DNA from: Rhodeus uyekii
Taxonomy: Eukaryota; Chordata; Actinopteri; Cypriniformes; Acheilognathidae
DNA length: 64,000 nucleotides
Assembly: GCA_037043235.1 (NCBI GenBank)
Contig: JAWRVZ010000076.1
Location: forward strand, 1,860,001 to 1,924,000
Direction of reading: 5' to 3'
Shown here piece by piece: positions 47,844 through 59,900 of the stretch. Each line of letters opens with the position of its first letter. Within the stretch, counting starts at the first letter, position 1. The notes under the pieces are model-generated. The model ran no database searches, had not been told where the DNA came from, and saw nothing but the letters and a program-made list of their open reading frames with translations. Position numbers and translations under genes: made by a program.

Positions 47844-50800
47844 ATGGAAGGTGTGTCAGTATTAGTGTTATGTCTTAATTTGCTCTTTCAACGTTCAGGC
47901 ATAATAAAGCCTAGTTTAAGTAACACTCAATGTTCCACCAGGCTGTCAAATGTCCTGCTCGTTTTTTGGGTGCAAGAGGACCTACAACAGTCCTGAAGCA
48001 CTGAATAATCATCTTCAAGACCATCAAAAGAACACTGCCCAGTCTCTCCCTGGTACAAGAAAAACATTCCTGTTTTCTGTACTAGTGCACATGAGGAATG
48101 AAATTCTATTTGTAATTGTTTAATCAGTTCATTTATAGCCATGAAAAGTGTAATGATGGCAATTTGGTGTCTAATGCTCTCTCATTTATTCTTTAGGGAA
48201 AGCTTTCCTGTGCTCTCATATAGGATGCGATGGTTCATTCAACAACATGCAGCAGCTCATGGAACATATGAGACAGCATTACAAGCCAAATTATTTTTTC
48301 CTGTGAGTTCCACTTTGCATTTAGGCTTCTTTATTTTCTTAGTAAGGATTCATTCATTTATAAATTGTCTTTAATATTTCTACTCTTCTGAGAAGATTTG
48401 TGTCATTTGTTGATTCCAGTGGAATGGTTATTATCAAGTTGATCTACATTTATGTTTATAATAAAGTCTTACATTTCAAATTTATGAATTTAATAGCACA
48501 TTTATGTTTTTTGTTATTAAAATAGCCAAATAAGCTGTCATGGCATTAAAAGCAAACAAACATTTCACTTTATTTTTTTAACTTGTTCATTAGTCCCCTT
48601 GTTCTCAATCCCAATTTACTATTTTACTTACTTTTTTTTTCTTTTATTGTTGATTAAATTTTTTTTTGTAATTTTTAAATTAAATTTCAGCTTTATCATT
48701 ATCATTTTAGCTCATTATATCTGTGTTCTTTAGGTGCGAGAGCTGCAGGGCCAAACTGCGTTCTTACCGCACTCTCCTCAAACACCTGCAGACCTGTGCC
48801 AAGGTTGCTAAGAACAAGGCTGCAATAAAGATGGAGACTGGAATGGCACCTGATGCAGAATCCAGCAGTGTTCCTCTCACTTCTGCTGACAGTGAACCAT
48901 CTGGACCTCTCATAGCTACAAATGTGCCAGAAGAGATGGAGTCTATGCCATCTATGCCCTCTTTATCAGCACATTCCACACTGGCAAACATGCCAGTAAC
49001 CCAGCGATCCCCAGGAAACATTGCTTTCGCTAACCCGACACCTGCAGGCCCTGCAACTCTGCCTCTTGCCACTCTAAATTCCACCTCACCCCAAAATCTT
49101 CCTAGTAAACCAGAATCCCCCTACAGCCCCTTTCCACCCACTCTGTCTCCTGTTAACTCAGCCTTCCTGCCAGATCCAGGCCGGTCTCCCAGGTCTGGTC
49201 CTCCCAGTCTGCCCTCTTCACCACCCCTGCCTTTATCACCTGGATCAAACGCAGTCTGGAGGAAGAACCAAGGTAAATGGATCTTATAAAGCTTTCCTCT
49301 GTGAGTGAGGAAAGCCAACTTAAAGCAAGTGTCATTGCTCACAATGGGTCTTATTCACTAACCATGCGTATGCACAGATTTGTGCAGGAATATCTGAATT
49401 AATCTAAATTCATCAATAACATTTATGTTTTATCTAAATTTATAACAAACAAAAGTGAAAGGGCAACAAATCACATATAATCGCGTATTATGTACATGTA
49501 TACAGTGTGTTAAGATTAAATTTGAGATCTTTCATTTCAGATATGTATACATATATTGCACAGGAAAGGTTTTGCGAAATGCCCTTATATGGAGATGGTT
49601 TGTGTGTGTATAATTACTAACCTTGGGCACGCATTCTCTCATTTAGAGTACTCTGCATTCATTAACGGTAGTTGTGAAATAGGTGACTGTTTTATGAGAA
49701 GTATGAATAATCCATGCAATTATTAGTGAACGAGACCCAGTGTTCCTTAAATCATCCTAAATTTTAGACCCTGTTCACCTGTGTATTTTGCACTTCAACT
49801 GATCTCACCTGCTTACCAACAGGTGTGAGTCCTTTTGAAAGGGAATTTTTAAGTCACTTGGGGGGAAATGCCTAAGCCTTGGCCATGGCCGCTTTGAGTG
49901 AACTGTGTTTTGTCATGTTGCACTGTCCTGCCAGAACCGCCCGGGCCCCTTTTTGCACAGATGGAACTCTTCGAGCAGTCAGAGTTTAAGTAGAGATGAA
50001 GTCCAGGTGAGGCACAGAGAATCCACACACACATTGCTTGAGGGAATAATCAGAGCTTCCCTCAAATGATTCTTTAGAAGCTAATTCTCCTCCCCTTCCC
50101 ATGCTTTAACCGGTCTTAGTGTTTCCCTGAGTGCGCCATCTAGCTGCACGACTCAGTCCACTCCCATCCGATCCTAAGTGCATCTGTCCGGGGGCTTCAC
50201 TAACATGTAATGAGACATCAGATAGTCTGCTTATAGGGCCAGTTGTCCCTTAACTTCACTTTTTCCCTTTCCCATTTGCATTTTGCAAAAATCAGGTGGT
50301 CATTTCTGGCAAGAGATGGTGCTGTATCATAACAGTTGATCATGTGTGGAGATGTTGAGTGCTTGCTATTCCCAACACCTTTGTGCCCAGGTTCATCTGT
50401 CTAAACTGGGTTTAATGGATTGTGTGAATAATATGAGCTGATGTAAGTCATCATTGGGGTTCTTTTTCCAGCTCAAATCAATCATGAATTGATCTGCTAC
50501 TATTACTGGTGAAGGCTTTCTGTTTTTGTCTACAAACATTGTCAATGAACGTATAACCATCATTATGACCATCTTTGAGTTGGTTTGGATTTTAATGATT
50601 TGTCCATTAATTAAATCTGTCAGGTCAGTCCTTCAACTGCCGCATCCTGTGGGAACACACAAGAGGGCGATACAGCTGCCTGCAGTGTGGCCACTGCACC
50701 CCAGACCGGGGGGAGATGACCGCTCACATTGAGGGCCAGCACAAGAACCCGGGGGGCAAAGTGAACGGTGATCATGGTATGAATCCCTCCTTCACTGTGT

Positions 50801-52115
50801 AATTATAATCCTTCCAAATGAATGCAATTAACTTTAATTTTTGTATTTCATTGTGTTAAGGCTGGAATACACATAATTTATGCAGATATTTGCCTTGATT
50901 TGCAGTCTGGACAAGTTGTCCAAGTTCTTGAAATACTTCGAGATACAAGCGTCTCTACATACGAGTATTCCAAGATATGAGCAAGCCTTCAGGCAGATTT
51001 TTGCTTCTAGATACGAGTAAATATTCGAGATGCGAGCACGCATACTGACGCCGACGCTCCTTCACTTCACATGTTTGCTGACGTCTGTACGCATCGCCCG
51101 CGAGTAGATGATTTTCTCTCTATTTTGTGCATTATTCTTCATAACAGCAATGCGTTCTAAGAAAGTGGGTGGTAAGGAAGGTAGTGAGAAGAAGAAACGC
51201 ATGATGACCATGGAAATGAAGCATGTACACGATATGTACCGTCCTAAAGCAGAATGATGTTATCAAGAATGTAAATCCTTCCAAGGGCGTGACGATTATA
51301 TCGAAGTTATGTTCGAATATAAATGATGAGATGGAGAGGCTTCTGTTGTTGTGGATAAAGGAGAAGCAGATCTCCCTCGATAGATATTTCGTTAAAAGGT
51401 CTGCGCAAAGTGAACTTGAGGGTAGTCAGGTGAAAAAAGGTAAGAAAAGTAATCAAAAGTAAAGAATACAAATCGAAAAAACCAATAATATAAAATAGAA
51501 AAGATGTAAAACGTAAGCTAAGTTATGTTAATTTAGGTTATGTTGTGTTCGTGTAACAGAATACGTACCAACCCCCCCTCCCTCCCTCCCTCCCTCCTCC
51601 GCACCTGCTGCTACTGTCTGTAAAAACGTATAATTAAAACCACATTTTATTTGATATCACACATGTCACACTGTATACATGTACTATAATTGTGTGTGTC
51701 TATACCAATAAAAAACGTTTTTTTTTCCCGGATCTGGACTGTATTTCGGATTTCACAGAAAGTCTACATGTGTATTGGGAAGACTATTGCTTTTATTTAG
51801 CTTCAGGCTCTGATTCCATCCAGTCAGAGGATATCAAATAGGATTAGCCTATGTTTGTTGTGTTTGGAGCAACTTGAAAGTCAGGTAATATATAATCAGC
51901 TGACAAGTTCATGATGCCTGGTATTTTAAAATCTGTTCAGATTTTAAAAGCAATGCAGTGTATTCCAGCCTTTTGAAAATAATTACGCTATATATTGAGT
52001 GAGATCTCACCAGACTGAACCTTCTGTGCATTTTACAGATACAGAGATTGGCTCTGCTTCTTTACTGGCTAAGACTTCACTGCACTCTGAGAACTCAACT
52101 TATACACAACTCTAG
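47844..52115 (+). CDS. znf414: znf414, C2H2 zinc-finger protein 414 (complete, 6 coding exons)
   Basis: Exons 47844-47850, 47942-48052, 48197-48302, 48734-49272, 50624-50776, 52039-52115; GT-AG throughout and in frame to 330 aa (human about 312). The first coding exon has only seven bases (ATGGAAG), so the initiation codon rests on the splice join. Fingers seen: CSFFGC..H..H (exon 2), CSHIGC..H..H followed by HYKPNYFF (exon 3), CESC..HLQTC at the exon 3/4 join, and YSCLQC..H..H (exon 5). Exon 4 beyond the finger is a Pro/Ser-rich low-complexity region ending AVWRKNQG, matching the human AVWKKSQG. A role in transcription is inferred from the fingers; little is known for this protein. The last exon encodes 25 residues before TAG. 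An AATAAA at 52520-52525 is a likely polyadenylation signal. Intron 5 holds a nested transposon. Confidence 0.92.
51150..51462 (+). pseudogene. Internally deleted Tigger-type (pogo) transposase
   Basis: ATG 51150 opens MRSKKVGGKEGSEKKKRMMT, the usual start of TIGD1-like transposases. This frame stops after 35 codons, and the next frame (from 51223) continues STICTVLKQ-like TICTVLKQNDVIKNVNP, KGVTIISKL, then ERLLLLWIKEKQ, and jumps to a C-terminal-like SLDRYFVKRSAQSE ending at TAA. The helix-turn-helix middle and the whole DDE catalytic core are missing, so it cannot encode an active enzyme. Confidence 0.8.
51573..51601. repeat. (CCCT)n microsatellite
   Basis: Five or so CCCT/CCTC units following a C run, inside the 50858-51972 element. 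Confidence 0.8.
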
Positions 52116-52789
52116 CATGAAATGACTCTGAAACTTCCTGAATGACATACAACTTTTGTTGTAGCTTTTTATACAGAGAAAGTAACTCAATGTTTTCATT
52201 TGCCTGTTAGTTTGGACTTCAAGAATCTCGTCTGGATCTCACAATTAGCACTGAGTGCTGCATGCATTGTTTTCAGTAACCATTTGTCAGTCATCTAGAA
52301 TTAGAAAAAGTCGTGTCAGGTTTAATTTAATAATTGTAATCACATATAAATATCCTGAGTAATATTGTAATATTTCACCTGCATTTAAAAAACAAAACTT
52401 TTTGCTGGAGGCTGTATCTCCAACAGAGAGGAGTGTTCATGTATAAAAATAAATGTTGTCCATTTGTTATTGTGTCAGAATAAAAAAAAAAGTTGTTTAT
52501 GTAATGTTTACTACATGCAAATAAAGCCTGTTAGGAGAAATGAAAAATTGTGATGGGAGTTTCTCATTTTAAAATCTTGCATGAATTTATGTGGTGGAAT
52601 TTGTTGATTTAGTATTTATTAGTATGTTTATGAATTGTATAATTTCACTGATATAGTGTAATTAAATAGAACGTTTAAAAAAATACTTTAAGAACTTCAC
52701 GAAAGAAACATAATGGAAACCTTTCCGTAAAGTGTACAGTGAAGGGTGGAGTAACTTTATTTGCATAGTGTGTGAGCAAATAATTAAAG

Positions 52790-52990
52790 TGAATGGAGGA
52801 TGTAGACAAGAAATACCGGTATATAAAAGCCATTCTGCTTTTATTTTAAAAACTGTCAGTGTCGCGGCCATTTGTTCAAACTGTTCAGTTTCTACCTTCA
52901 CACTCCATCAGATGTGTAAGAGCGAGGATGCACATTCAATCTACTTCAACGCTTTTGTAAATATACTAAACCACCGGAACATAGGCAACA
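52790..52990 (+). promoter_or_regulatory. Probable mllt1 promoter and 5' UTR
   Basis: This lies directly upstream of the proposed 12-base first coding exon. GTCGCGGCCATTT at 52860-52872 contains a YY1-type GCCAT core. It begins about 260 bases after the znf414 polyadenylation signal, so the two genes are closely tandem. It depends on the exon 1 call being right. Confidence 0.4.
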
Positions 52991-53861
52991 ATGGAGAACA
53001 TGGTAATAAGACTTTATTGACACTGCCAGACAGCCATTAGAGACAAGTATGCACGGTTTTATCATTAATGCATGTATAGTGAAAGACGCGAGGCCAACGT
53101 TTTTCTGAAGATGGTCAGGATGCTAACTTAGCCAGCTAGTCACTCGTACGAGGCTTAAAGCAGGAAACTCGCGGAATCACATCAGTGTTTTGTGTAAATT
53201 TAAATCGTGACGAAGATGTGCTTACAGAAACCAATCTGTCTTTTTATAAACCTCAGCATTTGGCTTGTAGGATAGATGGACTCTTGAGTTCCAACACTCA
53301 CTAGCTGTCCGGCTAGTCCGGGGACTGTCTCAAACCCTAGTGAGCAAACCCTACCTAGACAGCATCTGTGGGCGTCATAGGCGCGCGCGCGCGAACGTTC
53401 GAACGCTCCCGGGGCCCCTGCTGACTAGATGGAGGCTCACAAGGGTTTGAGACAGTCAGGAGAAAAGTCTTCCATTGAATTACTAATAATTACACTTCAT
53501 TCAACAGCGTCGGTCGATTTTCAATGAGGTGGAAAATACATTTCTTGAATCTCATTTGAATTCTCCTGAATGCAGGACTGATTCAATGACAGCTAATTGG
53601 ATATGCAAATACGAGCGCTCTGATTGGTTTGATTAGGCTAATCATGTGCTGTGCGCTGTAGCTATCCTGTTGAATCAAAGTTAAATTGTTAATTTAACTT
53701 TTCACGTTATATTGGCGTAAGGGTTATTTGAGGTTTTTAAATAATTACAGTTATAGCTAAGTTTAGTCCATATATTATATGTATTACATTAATTTAATAT
53801 ACCATGTTGATTAACCATCTTTACATTGTTCTTTATGTCTGACTGTAAAATCTTTCAGATG

Positions 53862-53923
<62 letters not shown>

Positions 53924-56900
53924 ATCTGCATTTGCTTAAAACCTTCAAGCTTTTTAAATGTCTTAACTTTCTGGCGTTTGTCTTTAACTTTTACTTTGTT
54001 TTATGTAGTTATTTCTGACATGCATTGCTTGTGTAGTTTTGTATTATGCAGTCACTGGGGGAAAATGCTTTAGGTATGAACTGGATGCAAACTTATTCAA
54101 CATTGGCAAGGAAATTATTGACATACAAGACAAACAATATTTTTGTTTCCATTCCAGGAAAAGCTGTAAAAAGTAAACCATCATGTACATGAAGAATGTC
54201 ACAAAACTGAGTTTCTATCTCCAGTTGTCAGAGAGATAAAGCAAGTTGATTTCTTGTAGATCTGACAGTAGTGTTGAGAAGTAGGCCAAGGGCTCCTTTT
54301 ACTCTTGTTTTAATCTCACTCTCTGATCAGCTATTGCAATTCAAAAGTGCATATTATTGTTGTTGTGCAACCATGTTCAGAATAGAAAACAGCCTTTAGT
54401 CTTCTGGTGGATGACTGTCGCGTTCCTCTTATTTCAGTGCACTGTGCAGGTGAAACTGGAGCTGGGTCACAGAGCCCAGTTAAGGAAGAAAGTCACTAAC
54501 GAGGGCTTCACACATGACTGGATGGTGTTTGTTCGGGGACCAGAGGCATGTGACATACAGCACTTTGTGGAGAGAGTTGTCTTCCGTCTTCATGAAAGCT
54601 TCCCAAAACCCAAGAGAGGCAGGTTATATTTTGAGTCTACTTCATAATGCTGTAACGTTATACTCCGTGATGTAGGTTAAGGTCTCTTTGAATCAGGATT
54701 CAAGAAATGGATGGTGTGTACACCCATCTTCTGTTGTGTTAAATCTGTCCTTTTAACTTATCTGCTGCCCAGTACAATATGAAAGTAATTTTACAGCAAC
54801 TTTATTAACTACCATAGTATGGAAACATTACCAACCCTGGCAAAACATTATGTAATCACCATACTTCTTTTGCTATATTCAGTATTGGATTTCCTTCTTG
54901 AAAGACTTACCATTGTTTCAGTTGACAACTCTCTTGTTGGGGCCATGTTTCCTTTTATTTATCTATGTCCAACTGTGATTAAACTGAACTGGATAAACAA
55001 CTGAACTGACTTAGCTGAGTAATGACACTATTGCATTCTGTAGACCTGCTTTACAGCTAAAATTTAAGCTTGAAAATGTAACTTTGTTTACTACTTGATG
55101 AATTTTCTGTTCATTACTTACTGTGAAGTTACTTTGACAAATCTGTAATAAAGTGCTATTCAAATAGCTGGGACTTGTAAGCACTCTCTTTAACTGCTGA
55201 TTAATTGTCTACAGATATTTGGGTGACACTTTATTTTACAGTGTACTTGTAATAATACGTAACAGTAATTAATGCACTGTAATAATAAGAACAGTAAATT
55301 ATATGTAATTGCATGCAACTTTAACAGTCTATAATCCTATTTTTATAGTAAGTTCATGTTGTTAATATTTACTCAATATTTAAATGTATATTTAAACCGG
55401 TATTTGCCTTAGAAATGCAAATTACAAGCTGATTTTATATTTTCTACATGTATTATTTGATCTGGTACACATTTTATTTGGTTCAGGTTTGTTTTACAAA
55501 TTTTCAGGTATTAAACAAAAATAGTTCTGTGTCTTATCTGTTTATTTGCACAAAGTAAAAAAGAAACTGTACCTACGTCCTTGGTGATTCAATCGTTTTT
55601 GCCAGTGGTTGTATATTTAAAGGTGAAGTGTGTTCTTTTTTTGATGTTACATTCTCCTGTCCGAGTTAAATGTGCAGAGACAAGTTTAAGTGTGACTTTT
55701 TAAAAAAGTGTTAACTGTGTCTGGTGTGCTTTCAAAGTATCTCAGTTTGTTTGAGTGGTCTGATATGTCAACCTCTGGCTCAGCCAATGGCGTGATTTTG
55801 GGGTGGGGAGTGTTGCAGAAACCTGTTCGGAAAATATGGTTATTTTTGCAGTTCCATGTTGTCAGTAGTGGAAAAAAAAGGCACACTTGAGCTTGTTGTA
55901 TATGTACATGTAGATAGTAAATTCTAGTTTCATATTTCTGTTTCAGTGTAGACTGAAAAATGTATAGCTAAACATTAACAATGTTTGTCTCTTTTTTTCA
56001 GTTTGTAAAGAGCCGCCATATAAAGTGGAAGAGTCTGGCTATGCTGGTTTCCTCATGCCCATTGAGGTCTATTTCAAAAACAAGGTGAGCACATCTCCTT
56101 TGACATGAACAACTGGTATTTCAGGCAAAACGCTTGTAAAGTATGCCGGATTGTTTTGCTGCGTTTGTTGGCTGTATTAGAAAAACTTTGTGATGAAAAG
56201 TTTTGCAATTTGGTAAAGGTAAAGTTCACACAACTAGGTGAACTCAGTATTTGCACTGGCAGCTAACAGAGAATTGACATGAAGCTGTTGAACAGCACAG
56301 AACTTGGAGGGGGTATAAGTGGTAAGAAAATGTGAAGTTGTATTACACTTCAAGACTTAATTCCCTTTTCATATTGTTAGCATTTTGTATACTTTTCCGT
56401 AATTCGTAGTGGAATATTTATTGAGGTTTTCTATTTTCGAACTCGATCTACCAAGGACCTTACATTGACTTGACTTTACTGAAAATGTTTCACACACTGC
56501 TAGATTGAGGTTTGGGTTTGATACTGACGTTCAGGTCATCATAAATAAGTATTTTTTTCGTCTATGAAGGCTGATGTTTGTCTCTTCTATCACAGGAGGA
56601 GCCTAAAAAGGTGTGCTTTAATTATGATCTTTTCTTGAACCTGGAGGGCAACCCACCTGTCAACCACCTGCGCTGTGAGAAGCTTACGTTTAACAACCCT
56701 ACACACGAGTTTCGGCGCAAGCTGGTCAAGGCCGGTGGGGTGAGCGGGGTTGTTTGTTCTTGCTTTCTCTGAACCTCTATAATCAGCTCTTTTCAACAGA
56801 CTCTCTCTTTCCATTGGGGTGTTATTCTTGTCCCAGGCTATAGTTGTTCCTGAGGGAGCGGAGATGATGCCAAGGCCCAGTCCGGATTATCCAATGCTGC

Positions 56901-59900
56901 CGACTATTCCACTCTCTGCCTTCTCAGACCCTAAGAAGATCAAGTCCTCTCATGCTGTAAAGGTTAGTAAAAAAATGTTTTTGTAATCTATTGAGAGTGT
57001 TTAAGGTTGATAGTCTTAATGTTTAATTCAAATGAACATTTTCACAAAAAGGAAAGTTTTGCTTAAAGGAATCGGCCAACATTTTTAACTCATCAAAATC
57101 CAGATCAATGGATTCAGGGCTCATTTGAGAGCAGAAGCACTGGTGCCGTTAAGTTCTACAGATGGTGGTACCAGCACCTGATTTGGTGGCGCTGTGGAGA
57201 TTTTTAATCATAAAGTTAATTTACTATTGTTTCGCTTTAATAAGTGCAGTTACTAATATTACATGTTTGTTTTTTGGAAATTCACCAGTTAAAGCACTGA
57301 GCTTCAGTTGAGATGGAGATAAAATTAACTTTTATTAACTGTAAAAATCAGTAACGTTCCATATACAGAGTATGATGTCAATTTGTAGGCCAACCAGCAG
57401 TTAGCATTACACATTTGTTCCCTCAACAAAAACCCAATAGGATTTTTCAATAGGCATTTTGATTATCGATAAAAACAAGCTCTGTGATCAATAAAAGTTC
57501 TCTTTTTGTCCATCAAGATCATTTTCACAGCCGAACACCACTTTTATGAATCTTGAAGCCTAAATGCAGTTGCCAGAATTAAAAAGCTAAAGTTAGGCTA
57601 TAAACAAACTACATCACGATCCCACAACGTCACCAACACTAAGCTTCTGACAACTCTTTCAGTTTTTATCTAAAAACATTTTTCCTGATTAGGGAGAGGG
57701 AGAGTCTGTTGTATTTTGTATCGTAAAATGAAATGTGAAAATGACTTGAGCTTGTGTAAACCACAGACCTTATTTTAACCATTAAACCAAAATCCCATTA
57801 AACAAAATCCATTGACTATAAAACAAAACATTTATACATTTGGCAGATGCTTTTATCCAAAGCGACTTACATTGCTTCAGGGAACACATTGAATCAGGTC
57901 TTGCTTTTCCTGGGATCGAACCCATGACCATGGCGTTGTAACCACCAATGCTCTACTGATTGAGTTACAAGAAAGCTAGACAGAAGGCTAACAATAGAAG
58001 TGGAAGTGCCAAAATACTAACTAATTTTTGCATTTTGGCCTACAAAGAGATGTCATACCTGCACCACTCTATTTGAGAGTGGAAATGGCTAGTAAGTCAA
58101 TAAGTGCTCATCTGCCGCCATCTATTAATATTAATTCTAATATTTTTAAAAGTTTTTGTTTGCCACAAAGTGTTTTCCAACATCTTTAAACTTTTAGGTT
58201 TACAAATCATCACATTAGAAGTGAAATTGAAACAGGATAATACTTAGTGCTTTGAAATACTGGAAAAAGTGTTAATCACTTGAAAAAAGCTTAAATTCAG
58301 AGCGGAACTCGCTCTGTGTTAACTCAAACGGGTAGCGCAGTTTCGTTTCACTTTCGTTTGCCGCTTGATGTTTCTCATATGCAACAGAAACGACACCTCT
58401 TACCCGTTGGACAATGTGGTGGTGGCACCAGTGCATCATGTGTCATGCAAGCACATTTGAGTTAGAGGTCTGTGTAGGATAGGTTCTTCAGTTCTATTCC
58501 CACAACATTCTGTCCAATCCCACTAAAAATAGTTATATTTCTTTCGGTTCCCACCTGCAAAATCCCACAGTTTGAGATCCCACAGTCTTGCTCCAGTGTC
58601 ATAGTTTGCCTTTCCCGCAGTAGATGAATGGCATTCTGTACCTTAAAACAAAGTAAATTTGAGTAACTTCTCCCAAGCACACATCATACCTTCCCTCCTG
58701 CACTCAGCAATTCATAACTTGTCCCATGCCATACTCAGTTATGTTTGGTTCTCTAATTTGAGCTTTAGTTGACCATATTTGATTATTAAATCACTCTGCT
58801 CATATGATTTACATTTACGATATCTTTATGAACTTTTCGAAGAGTCAGAATTTTGGTGGAGGGCACTTTCAATTGAGGGACAGAAACATCTCAGCTTTGA
58901 TTAAAAAAATACCTTCAGTGGTGTTTTAAAGATGAACAAATATCTTATGGGTTTGGAACTAGATGAGGGTGAGTGCTTATCGAGCGCTTACTGATGCAAA
59001 ACTCTTGTAGGGTCACAATGGTTGCATCTTTTAAAACCTGCTTTGTAGGAGTCAAGTAAAGACTTTTACGATATCTTTATGAACTTTTCCAAGAGTCTAA
59101 GAGTGGTATTTTGAAGATGAACAAACATCTTATGGGTTTGGAACTAGATGAGGGTGAGGTTCTTATTGAGCGCAAAACTCTTGTAGGGTCACAATGTTAG
59201 GGTGTTTTGGGTGATTTCCAAGATGTAAAGCACCCATTTAAAGATCGGTCTTTTAAAATGTTCTTTGTAGGAGTCAAGTAAAGATGGAGGAAGCGGGAAC
59301 AGCAAAGGCCTTAAAGCCCATAAGACAACCAAAGAACACAGAGAGCGAACGCGAAAGGACTCTGAGAGCAAGGCCACGTCCCGAGAGAACGAACGTGAGG
59401 GTAGCAAGTCCTCACGGGACCAATCATCGTCTTCTTTTTCAAAGAAACCCCCGGATGGCAGAGGAAAAGATGAGGGGAAACCGGTACCCAAAGCAGCCTT
59501 CAAAGAGCCCAAACTTACAGTCAGAGAGTCCAAGATGGATGGCATGTCTCCAAAAGGTGGCGGAGCAGTGGCAGGCGGAGGGGGTCAGCTAGACACTCGT
59601 ACTCCGAGCAAACGGCCCTCGTCTGCCATGGAGTCTCCAAAGCTAAGTACCAAGAAACAGAAAAGGATGGGCTCCGAGGGCATGAAGGGGCCTGTGAGCG
59701 GAGGCTACATCAACAACTCTCCCCGCATTACCTCAACAACACCCTCCACGTTCCCCGAGAAGAAAACCCCTAAAGAAAAAAGCAACTGGCCCAAGATGAA
59801 ACCAGAGGTGCAGGAAGTGAAAAGGCAGCCCGACTCGGACGAATCCAACTCTGAGGATGAAGCCTCTTCTAAATCAGAGGTATGTTAATGTCTTTCTATT

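Larger units (their letters stand above)
50858..51972. mobile_element. Inverted-repeat element in znf414 intron 5 enclosing a Tigger remnant
   Basis: AAGGCTGGAATACAC at 50858-50872 is the exact reverse complement of GTGTATTCCAGCCTT at 51958-51972. Between them, from about 50930, begins a Tigger-like end (CTTGAAATACTTCGAGATAC) and a transposase fragment. The target duplication is not clear, so the outer superfamily is left open. Confidence 0.65.

Noticed and set aside
53382..53460. ATGGAGGCTCACAAG as an alternative mllt1 first exon
   Set aside because: It lies in an inverted-repeat element, the donor context is poor and the phase does not fit exon 2.
59284..59592. 102-codon ORF overlapping mllt1 exon 6
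   Set aside because: It is a shadow in another frame; the mllt1 frame across the same bases aligns with ENL and keeps splice phase.
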